From: Craspedostauros australis
Lineage: Eukaryota > Bacillariophyta > Bacillariophyceae > Mastogloiales > Achnanthaceae
Direction: 5' to 3'
Assembly: GCA_026770025.1 (NCBI GenBank)
Contig: JAMXDE010000020.1
Location: forward strand, 496,001 to 560,000
Length of the DNA stretch: 64,000 nt
Shown here one piece after another: positions 47,833 to 59,392 of the stretch. The notes under the pieces are model-generated. The model was not told the origin of the DNA and ran no database searches. It was given only the letters and a program-made list of their open reading frames with translations. Position 1 is the first letter of the stretch. Every line of letters begins with the position of its first letter. The translations under genes and the position numbers were made by a program.

Positions 47833-49316
47833 TCAAACGCGTTTTGGAAAGCTCTTGTACAGCACGGTCGACGCAGAGATCACGCCGCAGATGCTGTGGA
47901 TTGCTTCATGGTTCTTCCTCCCGCGGAGCTTTTGGTGCAGGTCGACGCCTGGGTTGTTACTGAACACGATCACATCGCAGGCACTCTTTAGATGTGCGCA
48001 CCAGAAAGCATGCAGGCGAGATTTAGTGTGGGCGATATGAGTGGACGAGTGAGATAGCGCGTGCATGCGAGATGGACGGACGGATGGCAGAGACTGGCAT
48101 GGCTTACACATGGCAACATACAGAATGGACCGAGGTGGCGACTGGCAAGAAGGATTGAAAAACTACTTTCCGCGCAGTCTCTCTCTCTCTCTGTCCCTGT
48201 CGTTGTTGAGAAGGGAGGCGCCTTTCGACACAAGTTCGATCGATCAGGGCACACGCACGCACGTACCTTGACCAAATTGAGGATCAATGACATTCGCTTT
48301 TCTTGCCGCTTCGCTGCAGCAGTACCAGCATCACCATGACATTGCTTTCTACCTTCTTCATCTGCGTCGGCGACAAAACTAGCTGCCTGCAACGTCTCCA
48401 TTTGGTGTCTCCGATACAGCCGCCAGTTGAGAATCAACCCCATCAAGCAGCTGTAAAAGTAGGCTTGGTTGGCCTTGCATCCAACCATCTGTTGCCAATA
48501 GCTTCGTCGTTGTTGCTGGTACTTGGGCGCAAGGCGGAAGTTGTCAAACAGGCTGCTGCTGTACAAGAAGTTGAGATTGTCGCCCGTCAAAAACATGATC
48601 ATTCCAATTGCCTTCAGTGTGGAGAGGACCGTTCCCACGACGTCCATGTCATCTCGCGGTACCGGCTGAATCGGGGTGTGCTGCTTGCTCGTCGCGGCGT
48701 CGGATGTGTCCTTCGGGTTGAAGCGCAGCATCGTCTTGCCAGCGCAGAGCTTTTCCAGCTCGACGAAACCCAAGCCAAGCCGAAATGCCTTGCGCGAGGT
48801 GGAGAGGGACTTGTAGAGCAGCATCAGCCGTTTGGATCGATGCTGATGGTCCATGGCGGCAAACCACCACGCCAGCAACCTGGAGCCGTATTGCAGCACC
48901 TTCGTGGCCTTATCCCTGCCTTGCAACGTCAAGACGAGCTTGATCCACGGTTTCCACAGCTGTGCCCTCTGGCTCGTCGTGGCATCGTTCGCATCACTCT
49001 TGATTTGGGAGGTGCTCGTGGTGGGGCAATGCGCATTCGGCTTCGATATTGCTTGCGTTTTTCCCTTCGGCGACAGCGAAGACGAAGCCAGAGATCTTTG
49101 TGGCGAATTGGTGTTGTGTGCGTACGCAGCAGCATCCACGAACACCTCGCTGCCGCTGCTGATGGACACGTGGGTCCCGCTGTCCATGCCTTCGGAGCTT
49201 CCAGGGGTGGCATCGATGGAACCGGTGGTGTCGACGACCATTTGTTCGTGCCCTGCTTCTGTCTTGCATGACGAAGAGTCGTCTGGTCCCGTCGTTTCTG
49301 CGGTGGTAGATGCCAT
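47833..49316 (-). CDS. PEX11: PEX11-family peroxisomal membrane protein, two exons
   Basis: Exon 1 is 49316-48267, the intron 48266-47986 (AAG|GTACGT donor, CTAAAG acceptor) and exon 2 47985-47833. The junction is phase 0, giving 400 residues. The PEX11 domain starts at about residue 120: LTLQGRDKATKVLQYGSRLL, the typical first amphipathic block, then SRKAFRLGLGFVELEKL, a membrane-associated segment (GTVLSTLKAIGMIMFLTGDN), and exon 2's SACDVIVFSNNPG and CGVISASTVLYKSF, which match the family's C-terminal membrane segment. PEX11 bends the peroxisomal membrane and drives elongation before division. The first 119 residues are an extra Ser/Thr/Asp-rich tail, absent from most PEX11 proteins; it may be regulatory. 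Without splicing the frame runs into an unrelated Cys-rich tail, so splicing is needed. Confidence 0.87.
47986..48266 (-). other. Intron of PEX11
   Basis: 281 bases, donor GTACGT, acceptor CATCTAAAG. A CT/GA tract lies at about 48178-48194. Removal restores the PEX11 C-terminal membrane segment in frame. Confidence 0.82.
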
Positions 49317-49930
49317 GATATCGTTGCCGCAGTGACTGCGCTTGCTGCTACGACTTGTTGCTTTGCGAGAGCCGTCAGTACGACTCGTAGCAGGTATGGG
49401 CGCAAATCAGAGAGTAGTGGCAGTGTCTTCCTCTTCTCAGTTGCTGTTTTCACGTGCTTGCTACCATAGTCGTACGAGCTACGGCAGGATCTCTGGAACT
49501 GGTGTGGGGAGGTGTTGCGAAGTTGTGTCCGATGTGATGTGATGTGATGGTCCCAATCGCGAGGATCGGCTGCGAGATGATGTGTTTGGGGTCGTCACTG
49601 GCACCGTGTCACGCAAACACGACTGAAGTGTCCATGACGAAACGCTTCAGGGGCGATAGACGCATCCGTCGCAACTAGACCAAAAAAGGAAAAGCAAACA
49701 TCTTCATATAGTAGTACACGCGAGTGAGGGCACTCTTATGATCTAAAACAAATATGATTTCGACTGAATCTTCCCCTTTTCGCTGAATGTTTGCCTCGCG
49801 AAGCGTCAGTCGTCGCCGATCTACGCTATCTTCGTTACATGCACAACACATGCAGGCACCACATCCTCACTTTTAACCTGATTCAAGTCCACACCCTCGA
49901 ATAGTCTGCCGTCGCACGGATGCCCGTACC
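49317..49930. other. Intergenic region upstream of PEX11
   Basis: About 610 bases between the PEX11 start and the 3' end of the next minus-strand gene. No gene supported. Confidence 0.5.
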
Positions 49931-52900
49931 TCACTTGCGTCGCTTCTTGTACATTTTCCGCTTCACGACTGTAGGAGCTGTGTTGGCGCTCTCTGCGTTT
50001 GCATCGGTAGAGTCTGCAGATGCGTCCGATCCCCTGCTCCTCTTCTTCTTCTCCTTCTTCCGCTTCATCATGGCCTTCGCGATCATCGCCTCCAAATTGG
50101 CCTTGATCGATTCGATATCCGTTTCATCAAGATCGTCCTCATATAGCTCAGCCATCTTGTCCAGCGTTGGCATTAACGATGCGCGCACACCTGGCGTGGC
50201 TGTAGAATTGTATTTCATGAAGTTCCATGATGAGAGTCAATAGTGCAGTTGGGAGAATATGGAGCATAGGAGGAAGAAGTGAGTACATGCTGCATACGTA
50301 TGGCGAAGACCACAAGAGTGCCGTGTCGTTGTTGATTGTTCTATCATGTCACGCCACGATGCGTATGTCGCACGTGCCATGCCATCGTGCATGTATATGT
50401 ACGTGCATGAGAGAGCCAGAACCTTGGTTCTGTGCGTACCTGTTTTCTGCTTGCGGGGGACCCGTTGCGACTCGTCGTCGCTGTCATCCTCGGTGGAATC
50501 ACCGCCTTCTGCCATCGCTAGGTTCATTCCGCCAACGTCGTTATCATCATTATCATCATCGTCGTCGCTGTCATGATCATTGTTGGCGGGTGTATTGCCC
50601 CTGCGGCCACGACTCCTCTGCGCTTTGGGTGCGACGCGTGATACTCGTGCTCGTGTGGAGACAGAAGGTTTCGGAGCAGCTCCTTGATTTGCTTTTGTGG
50701 CACGCACCACGCTTGCCCTGACGATCGGCGTGGTAGGTGTGGCGGTAACTGTCACTGGCGTTGCTGCTGCGGTCACCTGAACTGTCGGCGCGATCGCTCT
50801 TACAACCGGCGTTGCAGTCGCTGCCGCAGTTGCCACGGGTGCACAGATTGTTGGCACGGCAGCCGCGACAACTGGTCGTGCGATAGATCCAGCTGGAGGC
50901 GTTGCGAGTGTCGACTTCCTTGGCCTTCCGACGGGTCTTCGCGGGCCAGGTGCATCGGCTGGGAGCAGGTGCGTGTAGATGCGCTCACTCTCTGAGGTTT
51001 CGCGCACTTGGGGATGATACGTGTGTGTGCACGTACCGCTCGCGCATCTCATGTAGCAGCCGTACTGGTCCAGGCTGATGGCAAAATGCATTTTGCAAGT
51101 TTCTTGCTTCGACAGCGGTCTCTTCGTCATGGAACGCCGCGGACGCTTCCGTCCGTCCTGCTTGGCCAACGTTTCAGCATCGGCTGCCCCCAGCTTGCCT
51201 GCAAAGTACAATTTCCGTTTGGCCTGGTTGTCGCTCTTTCTGTAGCATCGGTATCTGGCGCAGTACAGCCGATAGCCGGGATCTCCGCTGTGCGAGAAGC
51301 CGTTGGAAATGAGCTGGAAGCCATTTTCCAATGCCTTCAGTTTGAGCGCCTTCGACAGTGCTTCGAGGCCTTCGTTGGTGGGTGGGAACTTGTCTTTCTG
51401 GAAGTAGGCCCTGTTTCGAGAATAATACTGCTGCTTGTCCAGGAATTCCATGATGTCTCGCACCCTGAACGTACTGTCTATCTTTGTCATATCATGGTAC
51501 TTGGCCGTGAACGCGTCCGAAATCATGAAGAAGAGGGAGGCGTTCCACACCAACCCTTCGCCTGCATCACGCAATTGCATCGGGGGTGCCACGAGCGTTG
51601 GCGCCGCGATGACCGGTGCGACTGCCGGCGTGGTGGGGGTGGTCACAGCTGGTCTTGCAGTTGCAGTCGCAGCTATGTGCGGTGGGGTCGCTACAGCCAC
51701 GGGTGTTAGTGGAGTCGCGTCCACTGTCCGGGCAGCAGCTGTGAGTGCCGCCACGGTTCCTCCTGTGCCTCTTGGTGCTGTCGCGAACGAGACAGCTGCG
51801 GTCCTTCCAGCAGTACGAGTTTGTGTTGGTGGTGTTGCGGCCACGACTACGACTGGCGCCGTTCCTGTAGTCGGTGTTGTGGCTGGTGCTGTAGCTGCAC
51901 GCGCAGCAGGTGTCGTCGGGACAGTCTTGCTCGTCACTAGGTTGGCTGCCGTCGCTCTTGTTGCTGTTGCCGTCGCAGTAGCTTGCGCCGCTTCCTTCAA
52001 TGCCTTGGTGACCCTTTTGGTTGGCGGGAGTGTCGGTGTGGTTGCTTGTGGTGACGGTACGGCTGTCGTCTTGCGAGGAGTTGTGATCGTAGCCGAGGTC
52101 TTTGCAGCAGGTGTTGCGGTGGATGGCGACAGCGCAGTTGCGGCATCTTTGACGGTCGGTGCTGTGGTCGGTGTTGTGGCTGGTGACTTTCTCACAGTGG
52201 CCGTACGAGTGGGTGTGGACTTTCGGGAAGCCGTTTCCTTTGCGACTGGCTTCGTGATTGCCTTGGACGCCGTTGTGTTGATGGTGACGACATCTGTCAC
52301 AACATCCGTGGCAGGAGTTGGCGTTGACTTGGCGGTCGGTTTCTCTGTTGCCTTGGCCTTTGCTGCATGTGCGGCTGCAGCGTCGGCCGCAGTTTTCCTG
52401 GCAACAGTCGTTGTCGGTGCTGGCTTTGCGTTCGACGCTTCATTGGGCTTCTGCTTTGATGTGTTGGTGATTTCAGAACGTGCTGTAACTCTTGTGGATG
52501 CTTTCGGCGTTGGTTTCGTTGCTGGCTTCGCTGCCGTTGCTTTTGGCAACTCGGCTGACACCTTCGATGCCCCACCCGCAGTTGCTGTCGGTTCTTTGCT
52601 TGTTGCAGCATCAGTGGAAGGTGTCGCTGTTTCTTCGGCTTTGACTTGGACTTCATCAACTTGGACTTCATCTTCTACTTGGACTTCCACCTCGACTTCG
52701 GCTTCCTCTGCGTCCTCGACATCTTCCACTTCTTCAGCTTCGACGACGGCTTCATCCGCATCGTCAGCATCTGTTTCGGCAGTCTTGATTGTGGCGGGCA
52801 CTGAGGCGGCATGAGAAGCCTTTGCGTCAGCTTCGGGCTGCGCCACCTTGCTTGGAGCCTCGCTGGAGGTGTCGCTGGCGTCATCCGCCGAAGCCTCGAG

Positions 52901-53104
52901 TGCCCTGCTTGGTGGGTCTGCTGGTGCGGAGGTCGAGGCTTCGCTTCCATCGTCCTTTGCAGGTTCCTTCCTTGTCTCAGAAGCTGGGACGGCGCTGTCT
53001 GCAGCATCAGTGCCGTCGCTCGAGTTGCCCTCTTCCATCATTTGAGACGGCGCGGTTGTTGCTGGCGATGGCATGGTCGTGAGGGTCTGTGATGAGAAAT
53101 TCAT
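49931..53104 (-). CDS. Ala/Thr/Pro-rich nuclear protein with FAR1-like Cys/His region and AT-hook, two exons
   Basis: Exon 1 is 53104-50440, the intron 50439-50200 (ACAG|GTACGC donor, TCTACAG acceptor) and exon 2 50199-49931. The phase 1 junction makes an Ala codon, giving 977 residues. Residues 1-160 are acidic (EEVEDVEDAEEAEVEVEVQV); 160-510 are a Thr/Ala/Pro/Lys low-complexity stretch. A folded region follows: AFTAKYHDMTKIDSTFRVRD (about 530), then ENGFQLISNGFSHSG (about 600), YRLYCARYRCYRK, KQETCKMHFAISLDQYG and CTHTYHPQ (to about 697). The Cys/His spacing is like FAR1/WRKY-GCM1-type zinc DNA-binding domains; this is a resemblance only. Directly after comes PRRPVGRPRKS, an AT-hook. The end is basic (RKKEKKKRSR, KRKMYKKRRK). 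It is likely a chromatin or transcription protein. Confidence 0.75.
50200..50439 (-). other. Intron of the AT-hook gene
   Basis: 240 bases, GTACGC donor and CAATTCTACAG acceptor. Without removal the large exon would end in a non-coding-looking tail, and the Lys/Arg-rich final exon would be left alone as a 95-codon ORF. Confidence 0.82.
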
Positions 53105-53540
53105 AATTTCCTTTGTTGTGATGAATTATTACACAAGAGCGGAAGGAATCACAGTAAATCTACTGCTTGTTTGCGCAAATTGACAGCACAATCACCCAAC
53201 GGATGCCTCACAATCACGATCTCGCTGCGGTGTGTTTGCCACCAACACACGGGCGGGAGTGTGGTTGTGTTTCGCCATCTCATCTGTAGCGCACTTCGCT
53301 TCCTCCAGACGCGCCCATTTTCGCCAACAACTTCGTCTGACCTTCACTCGAGCTTCTTGGAAACAGGATGGCTTCGTTTTGTTTCGGTGGACGCTTCTCA
53401 TCTCTCTTTCTGTGTTGGTTGTGTCATTCGTGTGGGATACTTTCCACGTGTCATCTTGGGTCCACACCAACCGAGATGGATTGTCGGAAAAGCAGTCCTA
53501 TTGTGATGAGACTAGAGATAGCGAGGGGACCATCTTACTA
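53105..53540. other. Upstream region of the AT-hook gene
   Basis: About 435 bases between the AT-hook gene start and the second transposon, presumably its promoter. No other feature is seen. Confidence 0.5.
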
Positions 53541-53544
53541 TTAT

Positions 53545-53698
53545 GAGCCCCCCGAGTGAGTCGATCAAGACCTTGAAATGAAAAGTCTAATCGGATTTCT
53601 GGAATTTTCAAACTAAGCACATATTCGCAATCCTTGTAGTCTCTTTATGTATAATGGAACCTTTCAGATTGTAGTTAGTTTCATTTTAAGTTTTATGG
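53545..53698 (+). repeat. Left terminal inverted repeat, copy 2
   Basis: It starts GAGCCCCCCGAGTGAGTCGA. It shares only AGTGAGTCGAYC and the inner TTTTAAGTTTTATG edge with copy 1, but matches the other end of its own element closely. Confidence 0.9.
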
Positions 53699-54038
53699 AT
53701 CAATCAATGTGTTTAGTCTAGTCGCGTGAATCCAACAGCACAAAATTCGTTTGTTTCTGCCGAAGGTTCGATGATGTTCTCATGTATTTATCGTCTGGTG
53801 ATCAGTCACGAACTTGCTTCCGAAGGTCTCAGTCGTTTGGTACACGTTAATTACACGTTAGCATGTGGCGCATGATTCCACATTCTGCTCGTCACAAAAC
53901 ACGTGACACAAAACACATCACACAAAACACATCATCCCCATCATTTTGCAAAATCGCGCCACACTTTCGCTCCGTTTCACAACTTTCCTCGCCAATGGCA
54001 TGCACACTCGCTCTTTCGCTCAATGCCCGTTCTTGTCA

Positions 54039-54040
<2 letters not shown>

Positions 54041-54086
<46 letters not shown>

Positions 54087-54120
54087 CAGCAGTAGTAGTA
54101 GTAGTTGTTGTTGTTGTTGC
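54041..54120. repeat. GTA/GTT triplet run in the leader of copy 2
   Basis: About 80 bases of GTA with a few GCA units, ending in GTT, 105 bases before the transposase start. Copy 1 has only a short version at about 29175-29190, so the run has grown in copy 2. Confidence 0.9.
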
Positions 54121-54225
54121 TGAATGATCGGCCTTCATCCCGTGCTCTCCTTACCTCACTTCCTCTCAGACCAGTTCATCACATCCAACAAGCAAACAGC
54201 ACTACTCTCCAGCAACAACTCCACC

Positions 54226-57200
54226 ATGCCTACCTCTGCTGCTGACAAAGCCCTCCCCAAGGATGGCAACCCCTCTCCTCGTAAGAAGCTGTGTTCTGCT
54301 CACCCCATGCCTGCTCACCCATTCGACTCCAAGGGAGCCCTGCTGCCAGCCTCTGAGCAACTGTTGCCTGACAAGCCATTCGCTGTATTGGGGAGGCAGA
54401 GCACCATCACGCGAGTGATCGATGTGAAACCGATGCATGCAGCGGATGGCAACCTCGTCCCGAACGGTACGCATGCGCACGCTCGCGAGCTGCATGTGTT
54501 CGTCCACATCCTCAACGACAACGGAGGCGTCTTCGACGACTCCCATGTCGAGGTGCGTTCGGAGGGACGAGGTGTCGGCGATGGGACTTTGGTGAGCGTT
54601 ATCGTGAACGCGCCACCCTCGCCTACTGCAGCCGACGTTGCACCACCTGTCGAGCCTACCCCGCCAGGGAGGGTTCCCCGGCGTTGCAACACTGTTGTTG
54701 CCGGGGGGTACGCAGATCCGTCTATTGACAGCGACAGTACGTACGTTGACGAGGACGAAAAACAGGCGCGCGCTGGCTGGGACAGGAGAGGAGGCGAGTT
54801 CGGGCATGATCAGGAAGAGGAGGGGGGAAACTGGAGGCGCCATGCCATTGTTCGTGTGATGGCAGCGCTTAGATCTAACCTAGATCCAAAACTGTTGCAG
54901 CTCATGCCAAAAAAAGGATTTGTCCTCGCGGGCCGACACGAACGGACCATCTGGAGCTACATCAAACTGATGTGGAGTGTCACATCATCTGCACTTTGGA
55001 CTGTCCTGCTTCCAGAAGAGAACGTGCCAACTTGTCAGATGGAACAGGTGATTGCATACGTGCGCGGGAACGTGGAGCTTCCTCCCACGATGTTGGCATC
55101 TAACCTCTACACCCTCTGCTTGCTCGGAGAATCTTCTTCTTCCCGCACGGCAAGAGTTGCTTTGGCCATGTCTGCACCGTCTGCACTGTGTACTGCTATT
55201 CTGGGTAGGCACACACATGCACTGTCGGAGGAACAGAAGGCTCGCATGCTTGCCAAACGCGACATCATCACACCCAGCCAGACATACACCTTGCGTCGTT
55301 ACTACGACATGTTAAGCCATGGCAAAAGCATTCCACAGCGAGTTCTCCAGTACCGTGTGTGTGCTTGCGACCTGTCTGGCGTGGTGTCCTTCCTCATGAC
55401 AACTACTACATATAAGGCAGGGTTGAGTCACACGGTACAGTATGGTGGAGTTGTATTTGAAAATGTTCCGGTGTTCGATCGAGGAAGCACGACTATCGAA
55501 CAACTATTCGACATGTACTCGTCTACGACCAACCGCCCAGTGGGAATGCCTGCTTTCACCACCATGACCAACCTACTAACACGCAAAAGCAAGATCAAGA
55601 CGGGCCTCTCTTCCTTCGAGAGTTACTTCTGGATGGCGACGGAGAAACTCAAACAGGCAATTTCGCGCCTAGTAGACCTACTGAAGGCTAAGTATGAAAC
55701 TGATGGGGAGGAACAAAACGATGCCAATGACAGGAGCCACAACGATACCGATGAGCCAGATGACGTCATCGCACATCATGTACGCAAAGCCGATTCCCTC
55801 TTGCATGCACTCGAACTGCTTGTTGTGTTCCTCAAATGGGAATTCACCGCCTCCCACATGCAGCTTCACTGCGACGACCCCATGCATTCGGCCGCGTTCG
55901 CTCTCACCACCAAAAAGGAGAAGAAGAAGGCACCAACCACATCCTCCAATCAACGCAAACCACGCACCAACAAGCACAAGAGCAAGAAGAACACCGCGCG
56001 TAAAGTATGCAACCGTTGTGGATCAGCAATGCGATTTGTGAACGATCGTTTTGTCCCTTTTGTCAAAATGCTTAAGGACAACGAACTCGCAGAACACAAG
56101 GACGAATTGCAATCAATGCTTGCGGCGGCGCCGGGATTCGCCAACGAAATTGTTAACTACATGGCTCACAAAGTGCGTGCAAAAGTTCAATTCCGACAAA
56201 TCGCCTTTTATCAATCCGAACTCAATGATAAGCCTGAAAGAGCCTATGTGGTGCTTGACCATAAGCAAAAAATTCTACCGACAGGCCAAAGCGAAGCCCA
56301 ACAAGAATATTGGGGGAAGAAGGGAATGTCACTGCTTGGGGCGATGGTCATCACGTGTCGCAATGACATTTTTACTTATCGGTTCATCGACATTGTGGTC
56401 GGTGGACGACCGACACAAGACACACTTCAAGTTGGTGCACTGCTTGACATCGTGCAAAAAAAGGTCAAAGACATTCACCCATCCGTGACTGAGATCATCC
56501 TACAGAGCGATAACGCGTGTTGCTTTGCCAGTCACGAGCACATCCCACTGATCACATCGGTACTCAACAAGAACCTTGTGACACGAAAAGCAGCCAAAAT
56601 CATCGCGTGGATCTACACAGAGGCCCAAACTGGTAAGAGCATGCTGGACACCCACTTCGCGTACATCACCCGTGTACTGCGAAAATACGTGCAAAGTGGC
56701 AAGGACATCAAGACCCCGTTCCAACTCTTCCTTGCACTGAAAGCCGGTAACATCGCGGGTACCACCACGGTACTGGTCAACGCAAAGACCCTCCAAGGCA
56801 ACATCACGTCGCTTCCTGGAGCACCAAAACGACGATTCCGCGCGAACGGGCAACAGGTACGTCAGACTCACGAGGTGAAGTATGATGATGACCAGGCGCG
56901 GTTGGTGGCTGCATCTGGCATCACGGAAGACGTCCTTGTGAAGAGCGCTGAATGGGACGGCTGGATCATCAACCAACTGGGCGTTGCCGATGTTCACACA
57001 CACAAGTCCGACAAGCTGCCGATAACGTCCGAATCGTTCAGGAAGACGGACAAGACGCGAAAACTCGGGCGCACAGCGGCAGAGAGCAAGGGGCTGGCGT
57101 TCGGCAAAGCCATTGCAGACGGACAACAACATCTACCATCCGATCACACCACAGCGCTACAAGACCAGACCGCCGAAACCGAACACCCTCCACTCGCAGT

Positions 57201-57696
57201 GCCAGGCTGGGCGAGCAAAACAACGCGCAAACCAGCGGAACTACCAGACTACATCGCGGACAAGTTGAAGGACATCAGTGAAGCGTCCGCGAAGGACCCA
57301 AAAAACAGGCCATCCGAACACGAAGCACACGAACAATTGATGGCCAACAAAAGAACCAAAACTGACTGGTACGTACAACTGCACGCAAATCCCATGCGCG
57401 TGAAAGCGTCGCTGTCTGCAGCGTACAACGCCAAACAACGCAAGGGCAAGAAGGAGGCCGCTCTCATCAAGGCGGAAGCCAACACCAACACCAACACCAA
57501 CCCAACAAGCAAAGCAACAGCATCTGCAATCGTGGCGACCCACTATGCGCCAGCTGAAACACAGGAGGAACGAACAGAGAAGGAGTTGCAGAGAGAGGAG
57601 GAGGAGCTGGATCATCAGATGTGGTGTGATGCTGACACACTGAAGGCCAACACAGAAAGTGAGGCTGTGTTGGATGATGGGACGGAAATTTTGTGA
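54226..57696 (+). CDS. Intact DDE/D-type transposase, copy 2
   Basis: 1156 residues from the ATG at 54226 (CTCCACCATG context), aligned with the start of copy 1. Catalytic candidates are all present: Asp678 (VVLDHKQK), Asp762 (LQSDNACCF), Glu799 and Asp808 (TEAQTGKSMLDTHF). CNRCG is kept, but a Thr/Asn-rich linker of about two dozen residues just before it in copy 1 is missing here. From about residue 400 onward the two proteins are almost the same, while the segment at about 200-395 has drifted to roughly half identity by eye. No stop or frameshift. Superfamily placement is tentative, as for copy 1. Confidence 0.85.
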   Translation: MPTSAADKALPKDGNPSPRKKLCSAHPMPAHPFDSKGALLPASEQLLPDKPFAVLGRQSTITRVIDVKPMHAADGNLVPNGTHAHARELHVFVHILNDNGGVFDDSHVEVRSEGRGVGDGTLVSVIVNAPPSPTAADVAPPVEPTPPGRVPRRCNTVVAGGYADPSIDSDSTYVDEDEKQARAGWDRRGGEFGHDQEEEGGNWRRHAIVRVMAALRSNLDPKLLQLMPKKGFVLAGRHERTIWSYIKLMWSVTSSALWTVLLPEENVPTCQMEQVIAYVRGNVELPPTMLASNLYTLCLLGESSSSRTARVALAMSAPSALCTAILGRHTHALSEEQKARMLAKRDIITPSQTYTLRRYYDMLSHGKSIPQRVLQYRVCACDLSGVVSFLMTTTTYKAGLSHTVQYGGVVFENVPVFDRGSTTIEQLFDMYSSTTNRPVGMPAFTTMTNLLTRKSKIKTGLSSFESYFWMATEKLKQAISRLVDLLKAKYETDGEEQNDANDRSHNDTDEPDDVIAHHVRKADSLLHALELLVVFLKWEFTASHMQLHCDDPMHSAAFALTTKKEKKKAPTTSSNQRKPRTNKHKSKKNTARKVCNRCGSAMRFVNDRFVPFVKMLKDNELAEHKDELQSMLAAAPGFANEIVNYMAHKVRAKVQFRQIAFYQSELNDKPERAYVVLDHKQKILPTGQSEAQQEYWGKKGMSLLGAMVITCRNDIFTYRFIDIVVGGRPTQDTLQVGALLDIVQKKVKDIHPSVTEIILQSDNACCFASHEHIPLITSVLNKNLVTRKAAKIIAWIYTEAQTGKSMLDTHFAYITRVLRKYVQSGKDIKTPFQLFLALKAGNIAGTTTVLVNAKTLQGNITSLPGAPKRRFRANGQQVRQTHEVKYDDDQARLVAASGITEDVLVKSAEWDGWIINQLGVADVHTHKSDKLPITSESFRKTDKTRKLGRTAAESKGLAFGKAIADGQQHLPSDHTTALQDQTAETEHPPLAVPGWASKTTRKPAELPDYIADKLKDISEASAKDPKNRPSEHEAHEQLMANKRTKTDWYVQLHANPMRVKASLSAAYNAKQRKGKKEAALIKAEANTNTNTNPTSKATASAIVATHYAPAETQEERTEKELQREEEELDHQMWCDADTLKANTESEAVLDDGTEIL

Positions 57697-59392
57697 TGGA
57701 TGTGCATCGCCGCGATAACACGAGTTGTGGAGTTTTGTGGGTGGCAGACCATGCTAATACAACGAGTCTAGAGGCCATCCAAAAAACACATCCAATATCT
57801 GCTTGTCATGCTATATCTCAACAACACATCGTTTGCAATTAAATCTAAACATTGCATTCAGACGCCTGACTATAGGTTATACAGAATATCGAAGTTAAAT
57901 TGACATAGAAATTGTTTTTATTGTCATGTTTGACCACCACACAGTTGTGTGGTGAATTCGAAAAATTCTGGATGGCACAATGTTGCCCTCCCCTCAGCAC
58001 CCATGATCATCATCATCATCGTTGTATTTCTTCAAACTGCGCACCACAATGGCTCTGTATGCTCCCCAGCTATCCACTCCATGAAGGACAGAACATTTCT
58101 GCCACATTGCACACCCCAAAGTGTCGATACACTGAAAAAGACCGATTTCAAAAAACGAAGTGCAAGCTGGATGCAGTATGGATACAGATCCATATCTCAT
58201 CCACAGGACCCTTTCAGCCCCTCCACGTGACCCTCGTGCATTCCCACACTATCTGGCGACATGTTGATGCATCCAGACTGGGCTGGGTGTGGATGGTCCC
58301 GATAGCACACCTCCATTTGGTGATGGCCCTGTTGGTTTTGGGTGCCCCACCAAAAATGACAGGTATGCACTCATTCGATGCCGCAGCCTCTTCCAGACCG
58401 TTGCAGCAGCTCGAACTTCGCGACGTGCATCTTCAGGCGATGACGCACGGGTCTTGTATGGGTGACTTGGAGATTGGGCAGCTTGATGATGCTGCCCCCT
58501 CACTGCCAAAGTCACATGGCAGGTTCGCCACGATCCGCCCAACAAAACTCTTGCCCTCCACCTTTTCCTCCGCGCGGACACCTTCCCGGTCCTTCCCGAG
58601 CCTCAAACTTCGTGGGGACCTTGATGGTGACCTCCTGGATGCGTCTTGCCCATTCGCAGGTGTTGGTGTGGCCTGTGCATGGAATACACAGGCTACATCC
58701 AACGAGCCAATCTGCCGCAATTTTGAGACGTTTGCGCGGAGGCCTGCGGCGGCCCCAAATCAACCGCTCTCGCAGCCTCCGCTCGTCCACCCACCAAGGG
58801 TTGCATGGCGGTGACGTCGATGTGCTTGGATTTGTCATTGGGCCGCTGGTTGGTGCGGCGCTGACGATGCCGTTGGGTGTCCATTGTGATGTTTTTTTGG
58901 TGTTCCGCCATTGTCATCTTCTTGTGTCGAGTTTGGCGCTCTCGGCCAGTCGGGCATCCTGGGGGCTGAGGTAAATGTCAAACATTGCAACGAACGTACG
59001 AAAAATGCATGACACAAAACACTTCGGGAGTACCAACGCAACTCGACCATTCCGTCACGACGAAACGCAGTTGATGATGATTCACATCGTGCTGTGATTG
59101 GTGGTTCATGACGCAGCAGCCAGTTTGGTGACGTAGATCACGGATCATGCAAACACTGGATAGAGTGGATGTAAACGCGCACTCACCGCTTCTCCCCAAA
59201 CTCTACAACTAGCGCTATCGTGGAGGAGGTGTGGAATGGTCTCATCGGAACGCCTGAAAAAGAGACTAAACAATTCAAAATGGGAACAACCTTGCTGAAC
59301 CGAAGAACAGCAAAGGGTTAAGTTGGATCGATGTAGTCGTAGCCAAACAGCTGAAACCCGAAAGAGATCGAAAAATGCGCACATCCATCGGT
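57697..59392. other. 3' block of copy 2, homologous to the 3' block of copy 1
   Basis: About 1.7 kb downstream of the transposase. It has clear DNA similarity to 32877-34550, for example around the CATGATCATCATCATCATC run. On the minus strand the frame that is open in copy 1 is broken here; on the plus strand a 300-codon frame is open (57912-58814). Neither is strongly coding-like. Confidence 0.5.

Noticed and set aside
51435-52814. 459-codon plus-strand ORF rich in Ala and Val
   Set aside because: Antisense shadow of the Ala/Thr/Pro-rich part of the AT-hook gene.
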